Assembly (NCBI RefSeq): GCF_019900845.1 | Contig: NZ_CP074570.1 | Coordinates: 2,480,001 to 2,544,000 of the forward strand | DNA: 64,000 nucleotides | Reading direction: 5' to 3' | Source of the DNA: Paraneptunicella aestuarii | Lineage (GTDB): Bacteria > Pseudomonadota > Gammaproteobacteria > Enterobacterales > Alteromonadaceae | Shown: one piece after another, positions 33,261 to 41,383 of the stretch | How positions within the stretch are numbered: the stretch's first letter is position 1 | How the letters are laid out: every line of letters starts with the position of its first letter | Notes under the pieces: model-generated | Told to the model about the DNA's origin: nothing | Database searches by the model: none | Seen by the model: only the letters and a program-made list of their open reading frames with translations | Made by a program: the position numbers and the translations under genes

Positions 33261-34418
33261 CTAAACTGGCGCATAGGCAGCGACACGATTCCTGCCACTT
33301 TCTTTAGCTAAATACAAAGCACCATCAGCATTCGCCAACATTTCTTTAATTGACTCTGCATTAATTCCCAATCGAGCAATACCAAAACTTGCCGTCATGG
33401 CGATTTGATCAGACAAACATTGCACTGGCGTACTGGCAACATTCTCTCTAACCCGTTCGACCAATTGCATAGCGCTTTCCAATTCGGTATTGGGTAGCAA
33501 TATGACAAACTCTTCGCCCCCCACACGCCCCAAAATATCGGTTTCACGAATACCTTGCTTTAGTCTTTGAGCAAATAACTTTATCGCTTCATCCCCAACA
33601 CTGTGACCATAAGTGTCATTAATGGATTTAAAGTGATCAATATCGGCAACCACAATGCTCACCGGGGTATTTCGCTGTTTGGCAATGGCAAAGGTATTTT
33701 GAGATTTTTCTTCAAATCCTCGACGATTAAACACCCCGGTTAGCTGATCCGTCACCGCCAACTGACGCATTCTGTCAGCCAGATCATCAGCCACTATCAG
33801 CACCGTAAATAAACCTAACCCAGAAAAGGCTCCGGGATGAAAAATAAAATTCACCTGAGCATATAAATTTAGATAATAGTCATCACGGAATTCTCCCTGC
33901 ATTAATGCATAAGTGCCAGCCAGAATTTGTGATAACGCGAATATGACATACACAGCAACCGCTCCCCATTCAGCGGCGCGAACAGGCCGAGACGGCGTTG
34001 CAATAATCCATGCGGCAAACAGCATCATAATGCCACCGGAGTACGGAATGAAAACCATGCGTAAGCCCATGTGAGGCTGCACTACGGTAAACCAGACAAC
34101 GGCTAATTCAACTAAAACAAAACACATTAAAATCCATTTCGGAAAAGGCTCCATGTTTCGCCGTATGCGGTGTCCGACCAAACCAAGCGCCTGGATCACC
34201 AATGACATAGCATTAACAAAAATCCAGTAAAAAGTTTGAGAATAAAAGATTTCAGGGAATATATTAAGAATGGCTTTTACAGCAGCAACAACAAAGAGCA
34301 ATCCCCAACATAAAGTGTGAAGTTTTGGCTCAATTGTACGCCAGGTCACAAAGAAGATGATGGCGAGCATCAAACAGACAAAAATATGCGTGACCAAAAC
34401 AGAAGCAATACTATCCAT
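33261..34418 (-). CDS. Membrane-bound diguanylate cyclase
   Basis: A 385-residue protein with about seven hydrophobic segments in residues 5-215 and a C-terminal GGDEF domain (about 220-385). The active-site loop reads GGEEF (300-304), an accepted active variant, and an I-site RETD (291-294) precedes it by five residues, so product inhibition is likely. DIDHFKSINDTYGH and ASFGIA are also intact. It would make c-di-GMP at the inner membrane in response to an unknown signal read by the membrane part. It is transcribed alone. Confidence 0.93.
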   Translation of the reverse strand: MDSIASVLVTHIFVCLMLAIIFFVTWRTIEPKLHTLCWGLLFVVAAVKAILNIFPEIFYSQTFYWIFVNAMSLVIQALGLVGHRIRRNMEPFPKWILMCFVLVELAVVWFTVVQPHMGLRMVFIPYSGGIMMLFAAWIIATPSRPVRAAEWGAVAVYVIFALSQILAGTYALMQGEFRDDYYLNLYAQVNFIFHPGAFSGLGLFTVLIVADDLADRMRQLAVTDQLTGVFNRRGFEEKSQNTFAIAKQRNTPVSIVVADIDHFKSINDTYGHSVGDEAIKLFAQRLKQGIRETDILGRVGGEEFVILLPNTELESAMQLVERVRENVASTPVQCLSDQIAMTASFGIARLGINAESIKEMLANADGALYLAKESGRNRVAAYAPV

Positions 34419-34672
34419 AAATCACATCACTCCCTACCGCTACTACTTGAAAACTACTTGCAGCCTGTTTAAGACTTTTTATAACCACTATCGGTACATA
34501 CTTCAGGCCGTGCAATCAATATGCACGTATTGGCTAGATTATGCTTTTCCTAAATTAATTAAAAGCATCTTATTTAAATCTTTACACTTGGGTGCATTTT
34601 ATTCACCACTTTTACCCGCCAATATAGATAACTCAAAGATGAGCTTGAAACACTTTTGAATTCTTCAAATAC
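34419..34672. other. Intergenic region upstream of the diguanylate cyclase gene
   Basis: AT-rich and without a supported gene. The frame at 34357-34659 begins inside the cyclase gene on the other strand and has no family resemblance. The promoter of the cyclase must lie here; no clear boxes were seen. Confidence 0.4.
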
Positions 34673-34701
34673 AAAGAAGCCCGATTAAATCGGGCTTCTT
34701 T
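34673..34701 (-). terminator. Terminator of the subtilisin gene
   Basis: A 13-bp perfect stem (AAAGAAGCCCGAT / ATCGGGCTTCTTT) with a TAA loop lies 29 bases after the protease stop; its outer arm supplies the T-rich end on the minus strand. Confidence 0.9.
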
Positions 34702-34729
34702 ATTAAAGATGAAACATCAATCTAAACAC

Positions 34730-36352
34730 TTATTGATAGTTATAGTTCATTGTTACACCACTGTACGTGCTGTAAGCATAGATACCTACATGCCATGTAC
34801 CAGTTGATGGGTTATTGAAAGTACAGGTTTCATTATTGCCTGACTTATAAGGACGGCAATCATAAGTGCTGGTAGTAGGATCTGCACCGAATCTCAAGTA
34901 CAAGTCGGCATCACCAGAACCACCAGAAATAGCAACACTCATGGTAGATACGCCAGCAGGAATATCCCAAGTGTAACGATCCCACGCACCTTTAGTACCA
35001 GACAAGTTAGGCAAAGAACCTGATACTGGAGTCACACCAGAACCACCACCTGAACCGCCACCAGTGCTGCCAGAACAGCCGTACTGGTTCAAGTAATCGT
35101 AAGCAGCTTTAGCTTGAACGATACCGTAACCATATTTGGTATCACGACCAGCAGAACCTTTGTCTTTAGCAGTATCAACCAATGCTTTACGTACTTGCTC
35201 GTTGGTACATTGAGGGAAGAAACTCCATACCAAAGCAGCAGTACCTACAACGTGAGGAGTCGCCATTGACGTACCGCTCTTGGTGCCGTAAGTGCTGGAA
35301 GGTACTGTTGAGTAAACAGATGAACCTGGGCCTGCCAATTCAACCTGACTGTTGTATTGAGAGTAAGACGCCCAGTTTTCACTGGAATCAACTGCAGCAA
35401 CAGAGATAACCGCATCGTAAGACGCAGGGTAAGACATGGTAGTGTTACCATCGTTACCTGCTGCAGCGATTAACATTACACCTTGATTCACAAAGCTCTG
35501 CATTGAGTTTGCTTCAGCAGTTGAAGAACTACCACCACCCAAACTCATGTTAACAACGTTTGCGCCCGCGTCTTTACACTGTTGAATTGCAGTGATCAAA
35601 TCAGAAGCTGTTGTCCATGAACCTGCATCATTGAAGATTTTAACGATGTGCAGATCAACACCAGGATAAACACCAACAACACCAGAGTTGTTATCTAACG
35701 CAGCAATAGTTCCAGCAACGTGAGTTCCGTGACCATTTCCGTCATTGCTCCACTGCCCAACTTGAGAGTTGTTAGCCTGGCCAGAAACGCCATCGTTTAC
35801 GGTAGGAAGGTCTGGATGGCCCAGGTTGTAACCGGTATCAATGATACAGACTTTACGTGCATTCAAATCAGTTTGAACCAACTGAGTTGCTTGCACCATT
35901 GGGATACCATAAGGAGTTGTTTGCGCCATAACATAACGACGAGGGTCGTTTGATACATAAGCAACACCACGGCTCTCAGATACCTTGTTGAAGACTTCCT
36001 TATTCATAGTAACAACCATCATGCGTTGTTTTTCAATCGCACGAACTGGTTTAGCACCCATTTGACGAAGCATGGACTCTGCAGCCTGGACATTCAATAC
36101 ACCGTCCTTAACCAATGCAACGCCTGTATCTGTGCGGCTTTGATCATCAGCCATAGCTTGAGCATCATCATTGAACACAACGATATATTGTTGTGCTTGA
36201 GCTTCTACCAAGCTTTGATTTGGATTTACAAGTCTTAACTCATTAGCTTGTAAACCTGATTCGATTTTTTGAGGTACTGCCGCCATAACGCTTGATGCGA
36301 CCAAGGACAACGCTGCCATCCCCAATCCCACTAACTGTTTGTTTTGTTTCAT
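34730..36352 (-). CDS. Secreted subtilisin-family (S8) serine protease with PPC domain
   Basis: A 540-residue exported protease. A signal peptide (about 1-25, ending SSVMAA) is followed by an inhibitor-I9-type propeptide (about 50-145) and the S8 catalytic domain with Asp172 (IDTGYN), His208 (NGHGTHVAGT), Asn300 (AAAGN) and Ser362 (GTSMATPH). A Gly/Ser linker (428-440) joins a C-terminal pre-peptidase (PPC) domain (about 450-540), typically removed or used for substrate binding. This is the layout of extracellular proteases of Alteromonas and Pseudoalteromonas. It is a single-gene unit with a strong terminator and a long AT-rich upstream region. Confidence 0.95.
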   Translation of the reverse strand: MKQNKQLVGLGMAALSLVASSVMAAVPQKIESGLQANELRLVNPNQSLVEAQAQQYIVVFNDDAQAMADDQSRTDTGVALVKDGVLNVQAAESMLRQMGAKPVRAIEKQRMMVVTMNKEVFNKVSESRGVAYVSNDPRRYVMAQTTPYGIPMVQATQLVQTDLNARKVCIIDTGYNLGHPDLPTVNDGVSGQANNSQVGQWSNDGNGHGTHVAGTIAALDNNSGVVGVYPGVDLHIVKIFNDAGSWTTASDLITAIQQCKDAGANVVNMSLGGGSSSTAEANSMQSFVNQGVMLIAAAGNDGNTTMSYPASYDAVISVAAVDSSENWASYSQYNSQVELAGPGSSVYSTVPSSTYGTKSGTSMATPHVVGTAALVWSFFPQCTNEQVRKALVDTAKDKGSAGRDTKYGYGIVQAKAAYDYLNQYGCSGSTGGGSGGGSGVTPVSGSLPNLSGTKGAWDRYTWDIPAGVSTMSVAISGGSGDADLYLRFGADPTTSTYDCRPYKSGNNETCTFNNPSTGTWHVGIYAYSTYSGVTMNYNYQ

Positions 36353-36704
36353 TATTTATTCTCTTTTTATATTAAAAATGTCATATGCAGGGTATTTTTA
36401 TTTACCAGGCGAGAGGATTAACTAATAAAACAGGTGCAACATCAAGAGGAAGTGAATTGTTATTTATGTCAAAATGTTTCAAAGTGGTAATCTTTTGAAT
36501 AAATTGATACCACATTAATGAAAATGAAAAAATGAGAAAAGTTTCCTTTTAATTTCAACAAGTTTAAAAATTTATGACATTTTTCAATTTGCTAGAAAAT
36601 GCAATTACAATCCTTTGTAATTTGAACAAATCATGAAAAACAAATTACATTAAGTTACATTTGAACGGTAATTTTTAATACCATAAAAAATATTAATATT
36701 TACT
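36353..36704. other. AT-rich region upstream of the protease gene
   Basis: No gene is supported in 352 bases. It contains the protease promoter and probably the end of the aldo/keto reductase transcript. An inverted pair GTGGTA (36484-36489) / TACCAC (36508-36513) with an 18-base spacer could be a regulator site; I cannot name one. Confidence 0.45.
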
Positions 36705-37673
36705 TTAAGGAAGCTTATATCCGCGCGCAGAAACGAATAATTCATACCAATGATTACGGCTCAACAAAAGGCTTTTCGCCTTACCGCACTCCTTGATTCG
36801 TTCAGGATTGGTGGTACCGATAATAGGCTGAATTCCCGCAGGGTGACGCATCAACCAACCCAATACGATAGCCTCCCGACTGGTTTGATATTCTGCGGCT
36901 AATCGAGAAACCAATTCTGCGGTTTGGACATAATTCTCTGGCTGACCTGAGAGGTCTCCACCAGAAAACAAACCATTAGCCAAGCAACCCCAGGCCTGAA
37001 GCTGTATTTGATGAAGCTGACAGTAAGACACCGTTCCTGGAGAGAAATGGGTATCAGAACCAGAGGCCATGCCGGCGGTCATTCCTTCATCCAGCCACTG
37101 ATGATTGAGCAAACTCATTTGCAATTGATTGGCAACCAGAGGCATTGGCAAGTAACTACGCAAATAATCCATCTGATAATGATGCATATTGGAAACACCA
37201 AACTGTTTAACTTTTCCAGCTTCCAATAATTCTTCAAACACCTTGGCAACTTCTTCAGGTTGCATCAAGGGATCTGGGCGATGTAGTAACAATATGTCCA
37301 ATTGTTCAATGTTCAAACGCTTTAATATGTTTTCTACCGAAGTACGGATCCAATCAGCGGAGAAATCATAACGACCAGGCCCATTCTCATCAGCAAACCG
37401 GATCCCGCATTTACTTTGTAATATAATTTTCTGCCGCAGTTCAGGACGTTGCTTAAGCACTTCAGCAAACACTTGTTCCGCTTTTCCCATTCGATAAATG
37501 TCAGCATGATCGAACATATTGATTCCGGCATCCAATGCCGCATCTAATGCATTATGCATTTGAGTAACATGTTCAGAACCGTAATGACTGGAATCCCAAT
37601 CGCCGCCAAACCCCATGCAACCGAGAGTAATACGACTAACAGATTCAAAATGAGATTGAATAGGAGTTTTCAT
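36705..37673 (-). CDS. Aldo/keto reductase, YdhF-like
   Basis: A 322-residue TIM-barrel oxidoreductase. Active-site residues of the superfamily are seen as the Asp and Tyr in FDHADIYRMGKAE, the Lys in ILQSKCGIR and the His in LLLHRPDPL; the NADPH-phosphate loop is near IIGTTNPERI. The LHRPDPLM and QLQMSLLNH blocks resemble E. coli YdhF. The substrate is unknown. It is 26 bases downstream of a small DNA-binding-like gene on the same strand, so both may share a transcript. Confidence 0.9.
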   Translation of the reverse strand: MKTPIQSHFESVSRITLGCMGFGGDWDSSHYGSEHVTQMHNALDAALDAGINMFDHADIYRMGKAEQVFAEVLKQRPELRQKIILQSKCGIRFADENGPGRYDFSADWIRTSVENILKRLNIEQLDILLLHRPDPLMQPEEVAKVFEELLEAGKVKQFGVSNMHHYQMDYLRSYLPMPLVANQLQMSLLNHQWLDEGMTAGMASGSDTHFSPGTVSYCQLHQIQLQAWGCLANGLFSGGDLSGQPENYVQTAELVSRLAAEYQTSREAIVLGWLMRHPAGIQPIIGTTNPERIKECGKAKSLLLSRNHWYELFVSARGYKLP

Positions 37674-37699
37674 TAATGGAGCCTTTGGGTTTGTCGAAG

Positions 37700-37954
37700 C
37701 TATTCTTCTTTCATGTTCTTGGTCAGCCAGGCATTTAACAATTTAATCTGGCCACACTTATATGCTGCGTAAGTAATTTTCAGGGAATTACTCAAGATAT
37801 CGCTATCTGTCCAACCGGTTATTTGACTAATTTCGTTGTAGCACGACTGAGCTTCAGGGCTGATATATCCCCTGACCTGCTTGTTACCTAGTGCTTTTTG
37901 TCGTTCTCGAAAGCGTTTCTGCTTTTCTGCATTGGCGCTACTTTTATCAGACAT
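37700..37954 (-). CDS. Small protein, possible ribbon-helix-helix DNA-binding protein
   Basis: An 84-residue protein. The N-terminus is strongly basic (EKQKRFRERQKALGNKQ), followed by a short strand-like VRGYIS and two helices (AQSCYNEISQITG; DSDILSNSLKITYAAY). Basic arm, strand, helix, turn and helix is the ribbon-helix-helix layout, so I infer a small transcriptional regulator or plasmid-copy-control-like protein. I do not recognise a named family. It precedes the aldo/keto reductase gene and could control that unit. Confidence 0.65.
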   Translation of the reverse strand: MSDKSSANAEKQKRFRERQKALGNKQVRGYISPEAQSCYNEISQITGWTDSDILSNSLKITYAAYKCGQIKLLNAWLTKNMKEE

Positions 37955-38125
37955 AATATTTGGAGGTAATCATTATTGTTATTGGAATGAGGCATTATTG
38001 AACTTGCGCTCTGGCTTGGCAACCGCAAATCATATTTAAGTAATTAATTTCACTCTTGAGCAGAGATTCATCCAGTTTACTCATTTGATTGTTAAAATTT
38101 TAAGAAAAAATACTGTTCAGAGTTG

Positions 38126-38149
38126 TTTAGCGTACAAGTGTTCGCTAAA
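38126..38149. promoter_or_regulatory. Candidate FabR operator upstream of fabA
   Basis: A 24-base near-perfect inverted repeat with arms TTTAGCGTACA and TGTTCGCTAAA around two central bases, only one symmetrical pair mismatched. It ends 37 bases before the fabA ATG. The core resembles what I recall of the operator of FabR, the TetR-type repressor that tunes fabA and fabB to the unsaturated/saturated acyl-chain ratio. fabR is not in the window. Confidence 0.7.
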
Positions 38150-38186
38150 TTACGCCTTCCTTTGGAAAATCGAATAAAGAAGACCT

Positions 38187-38705
38187 ATGTTTGAACAAAA
38201 AAGCAGCTACAGCAAAGAAGATTTATTAGCTTGTAGTCGTGGAGAGCTGTTTGGCCCAGGCAATAGCCAACTTCCTGCCCCCAATATGCTCATGATGGAT
38301 CGCATCAGTAAAATTAGCGAAGATGGCGGCGACAATGACAAGGGCTATATTGAGGCTGAACTTGATATTACACCAGATCTTTGGTTCTTTGATTGCCACT
38401 TTCCCGGTGATCCGGTTATGCCTGGTTGCTTAGGTCTTGACGCTATGTGGCAACTTGTAGGTTTCTTTTTGGGGTGGAGTCACGGCCCTGGCAAAGGAAG
38501 AGCGCTTGGTGTAGGTGAAGTAAAATTTACTGGCCAAATTTTACCAACGGCTAAAAAAGTCACTTATCGTATTCATATGAAGCGTGTAATCAAGCGTAAG
38601 CTGTTTATGGGCATTGGTGACGGTATCGTGGAAGTAGATGGTCGAGTCATTTACCAGGCTAAAGACCTCAAAGTAGGACTATTTCAGGACACCAGTTCTT
38701 TCTAA
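38187..38705 (+). CDS. fabA: 3-hydroxydecanoyl-ACP dehydratase/isomerase FabA
   Basis: A 172-residue hot-dog-fold enzyme that dehydrates 3-hydroxydecanoyl-ACP and isomerises the product, the branch point to unsaturated fatty acids. Catalytic His71 ([12 protein letters not shown]) and Asp85 ([12 protein letters not shown]) match E. coli His70 and Asp84, and the length is the same. The cytoplasmic enzyme works with FabB. The neighbour rmf and the more distant uup-rlmL-zapC-pyrD order are as in enterics, supporting the assignment. A FabR-like operator lies upstream. Confidence 0.97.
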   Translation: MFEQKSSYSKEDLLACSRGELFGPGNSQLPAPNMLMMDRISKISEDGGDNDKGYIEAELDITPDLWFFDCHFPGDPVMPGCLGLDAMWQLVGFFLGWSHGPGKGRALGVGEVKFTGQILPTAKKVTYRIHMKRVIKRKLFMGIGDGIVEVDGRVIYQAKDLKVGLFQDTSSF

Positions 38706-38750
38706 TCCTGAATTTCTATCCAGTTTCTTACTGGTATTCACCATACTATT

Positions 38751-38777
38751 AGGCGGTCTTCTTTTGGTCGCCTTTTC
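38751..38777 (+). terminator. Terminator of fabA
   Basis: AGGCGGTC / GGTCGCCT pair over 8 bp (two G-T wobbles) with a 7-base loop, followed by TTTC. Confidence 0.7.
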
Positions 38778-39143
38778 TCAGTTCTGACCAATCCAGTCTA
38801 TCCTTATTCACATACCAGGTACTTTTCTCATCGCTTATCTTTAACCATTACTGAGAAATATTACTTTTCGGATACTTTTTTGATCTAATCACTTGTATTT
38901 ATGCAAGTAACTGAGCTTATTAAAAGTATTCCTGAAAGATAGTTGCCATATACCCTAAATGAATAAAAACCGTAATAAATATGAAAAATTAATGTAACAT
39001 TAAAAAAAGCAACAATTCATTCAGTTATCAAATGTCAACAAAAATTTCTTACCAAAGCCATTGAACCTTTAACTTATATTCACTATCTATTAATTGTGGT
39101 CGGATACACTGACTACTCTTTCTTTAGCAAAGTAGAGGTGAAA
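38778..39143. other. Region between fabA and rmf
   Basis: AT-rich, without a supported gene. A TTGAAC at 39061 followed after 17 bases by TATCTA at 39084 is a poor promoter candidate for rmf. A short inverted pair ACTTG / CAAGT (38891-38908) is also present. Nothing stronger was seen. Confidence 0.4.
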
Positions 39144-39314
39144 ATGAAAAGACAGAAAAGAGACAAACTTTCCCGCGCTCACGCTAAAGGGTACCAAGCT
39201 GGTATCTCTGGACGTTCTAAAGAAAACTGCCCATTTCAGGCTCTGGAAGCTCGCTCACATTGGTTAGGAGGATGGCGAGCAGCAATGGAAGATCGAACTC
39301 TCATTAAAAGCTAA
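39144..39314 (+). CDS. rmf: Ribosome modulation factor
   Basis: A basic protein of 56 residues, MKRQKRDKLSRAHAKGYQ onward, which follows E. coli RMF (55 residues) almost position by position, including GYQAGI.GRSKE.CP and SHWLGGWRAAMEDR. RMF converts 70S ribosomes into 100S dimers in stationary phase. I start at the ATG 39144, preceded by AGAGGTG; the frame opens 48 bases earlier but those residues do not belong to RMF. The gene lies next to fabA as in E. coli. Confidence 0.97.
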   Translation: MKRQKRDKLSRAHAKGYQAGISGRSKENCPFQALEARSHWLGGWRAAMEDRTLIKS

Positions 39315-39643
39315 CGATTCGAGGTAAATCTCAGCTCAGAAGCATGTGTTTTGAGTCGTGTATGCAATTTTTGGTGTGACCTTCTGTACATTGCACATAA
39401 TGTGCATTAATGCAGAAAGAACAACCGTAAAAAGTTGCTAGCTTAAAACATAACTGGTGTTTCTGAGCTGTGAATATTCAAACAGTCAATAAGCAATTAA
39501 CCGTTAAAACCATCTGTACTTAACCCACAGCAAGCAACTTAGTATTCCTGCTGCTCAAGCTATCTATCTATGAGCGTCTTATCTCTGAGCTCATTTATCT
39601 CGCATTCCCCTTGTAGCCATCGTTCATTTCAGCACATCAAAAT
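39315..39643. other. Region downstream of rmf
   Basis: No gene is supported. Short palindromic sequences occur: TGCACATAATGTGCA at 39392-39406, and upstream of it TGTGACCTTCTGTACA (39374-39389), which has one perfect CRP half-site and a poor second one. A small RNA cannot be excluded. Confidence 0.4.
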
Positions 39644-39676
39644 AAAAAAACGCGCAATAACCGAAGCTATTACGCG
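39644..39676 (-). terminator. Terminator of the uup / DUF3466-type unit
   Basis: CGCGCAATA / TATTACGCG pair over nine positions with one C-A mismatch; on the minus strand a run of seven T residues follows. Confidence 0.8.
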
Positions 39677-39719
39677 CTTTTAAGCTCTAAGAGCTGAATC
39701 AACGCTACGACTTACATAG

Positions 39720-41375
39720 TTACAGTCTTCTGCGGAACAGACCTAGTAACATCAATGGAAGCAACCAAAACATGCTACCGCCACTGCGTTCCTGAACGTC
39801 TTGTTCATCAGGTGCGCAATCTTCAATATTTCCATTGGAAACAGGATTAAGAATGACGCTCACCGCAACATCTTCTGTCACAGGATCACCATTTTCATCC
39901 AGAACAGCTTCCCCTTTAATATCATATGAGGCACGGTTAACAATAGCAGTGGCAGCAATCTGGTTACTATTGTTAATGCTATTAGCCTGGACAATGGTAT
40001 AAGGTGAATCACAGGCTAACAAATCGTTTAAATCCTGAAATGTTTGCTCTGCGACGTCATAAATAAAACCATGCTTACGACGAGAAACACTTAAACCAGC
40101 ATCAACCTCACCTTCGCCCACCACCAAATTATTGTCATTGATTGAATGAGCAACACTGGCAGAGCCCGGGAAGAAGTCCACAGGATATGTCACCACTTCA
40201 TTATCGATATCGTAAATAAAGAATTTGGTACGGTTGTAACCACTGATGGTTTTACTTGCCTGCCCTACCACTAAATTGTTGTTATTGATATCAACGGCAA
40301 CACTACCGTTATATTCTGAGTCATCCGTAAAACCAATAACTTCATCATCCTTAAACACCGCGGCAAACATACCAATAATGCTGTCATTACTTCCAAAGTA
40401 TTTAGACGCATCGCCAACAGCAATACCGTTATCATTAACTGCCAGCGCACGGCTTATATAAGTATTATTGTCATCCTCTTCCGGCGTAAAATGTATGCCC
40501 AAAGACTTTTTGCTCAGAATATCGCCAGCTTCATTCAACTGCCATAGCGCACCGCGACGCTGGAAAGCACCACTAACACCGGAGCGAATTAAACGGTGAA
40601 AACACAAATCAACCGGAATATCGCCTCGAATTTCATCGTCTTCACAGTTATCAATAGAGTTCTGACGCGCTTCCGTTACTTGTGTTGCTTCATAACCCGA
40701 TACCAGCAGGTTGTTATTAACGTCAGTAGCTTCAGAAATACTGCCCGGTAAATCTGATTCAGGCACCAGTTCCACTACTGCACCATTCAATTGCACAAAG
40801 CCTCTGCTGTTAAAGTCCTGTACAACGTAGGTAATTTCCTCTTCAGATTCGTTGGTGTACACGACTTTACGTGTCGGGCCATCACCCAAACCAACGATGA
40901 CACCAGCATCATTAATTTCACGCACATAAGTATTGGTGTCTCTGGCGTAAGTGCCTAATTCCGGGTCAATCGTGTCGAAGCCGGTTATGAAGGAAGCTTC
41001 ATTATTGCCGGAAACCAAAAAGCTTTGATAACGCGTTAATTTCTGAAATGTTTCCAAGCTCTGCGCCTGAATGAAATCAGCCAAAAACTGCAAATCTTCA
41101 GTATTGAAATTACCATTTTGAGCCGCATCAATATCAGTCAGGTTGTCAACCAGCGTCGTACTCTCAAAATTCAATAAACTGACATCAATGGGAGGATTAA
41201 ACACTCCATCGGTCAGTAAAACCACATCACCTGAATTATTAATTGATGCCGAAAAACTGTGCTGGGCAATGTCTTGCGTCGGCATTTCAACGACTTCATA
41301 AACGGCTGCATTCGCGCTTTGTTGAAGAACTCCTGACAGACACGCTGCCACCATCGCTAACCTGAGTTGTCTCAT
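39720..41375 (-). CDS. Exported DUF3466-type protein with GlyGly-CTERM sorting signal
   Basis: A 551-residue protein with a signal peptide (cut near ANA, residue 23). The middle carries repeated segments of the form IN(N/D).G..VG (for example INDAGVIVGLGDG, VNDNGIAVGDA, INNNNLVVGQA, INDNNLVVGEG), which suggest a beta-propeller-like repeat and fit my recollection of DUF3466. The C-terminus is a GlyGly-CTERM signal: SGGSMFW, a hydrophobic stretch and RRRL, the target of rhombosortase with type II secretion. It is probably surface or secreted. The gene starts eight bases after uup, so it is likely co-transcribed. Function unknown. Confidence 0.85.
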   Translation of the reverse strand: MRQLRLAMVAACLSGVLQQSANAAVYEVVEMPTQDIAQHSFSASINNSGDVVLLTDGVFNPPIDVSLLNFESTTLVDNLTDIDAAQNGNFNTEDLQFLADFIQAQSLETFQKLTRYQSFLVSGNNEASFITGFDTIDPELGTYARDTNTYVREINDAGVIVGLGDGPTRKVVYTNESEEEITYVVQDFNSRGFVQLNGAVVELVPESDLPGSISEATDVNNNLLVSGYEATQVTEARQNSIDNCEDDEIRGDIPVDLCFHRLIRSGVSGAFQRRGALWQLNEAGDILSKKSLGIHFTPEEDDNNTYISRALAVNDNGIAVGDASKYFGSNDSIIGMFAAVFKDDEVIGFTDDSEYNGSVAVDINNNNLVVGQASKTISGYNRTKFFIYDIDNEVVTYPVDFFPGSASVAHSINDNNLVVGEGEVDAGLSVSRRKHGFIYDVAEQTFQDLNDLLACDSPYTIVQANSINNSNQIAATAIVNRASYDIKGEAVLDENGDPVTEDVAVSVILNPVSNGNIEDCAPDEQDVQERSGGSMFWLLPLMLLGLFRRRL

Positions 41376-41383
41376 GAATCTTC

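Noticed and set aside
34357..34659. 100-codon frame upstream of the diguanylate cyclase
   Set aside because: It starts inside the cyclase gene on the opposite strand and shows no recognisable features.
39374..39389. CRP-like site TGTGA-N6-GTACA downstream of rmf
   Set aside because: Only one half-site is good and no gene start follows at a suitable distance.
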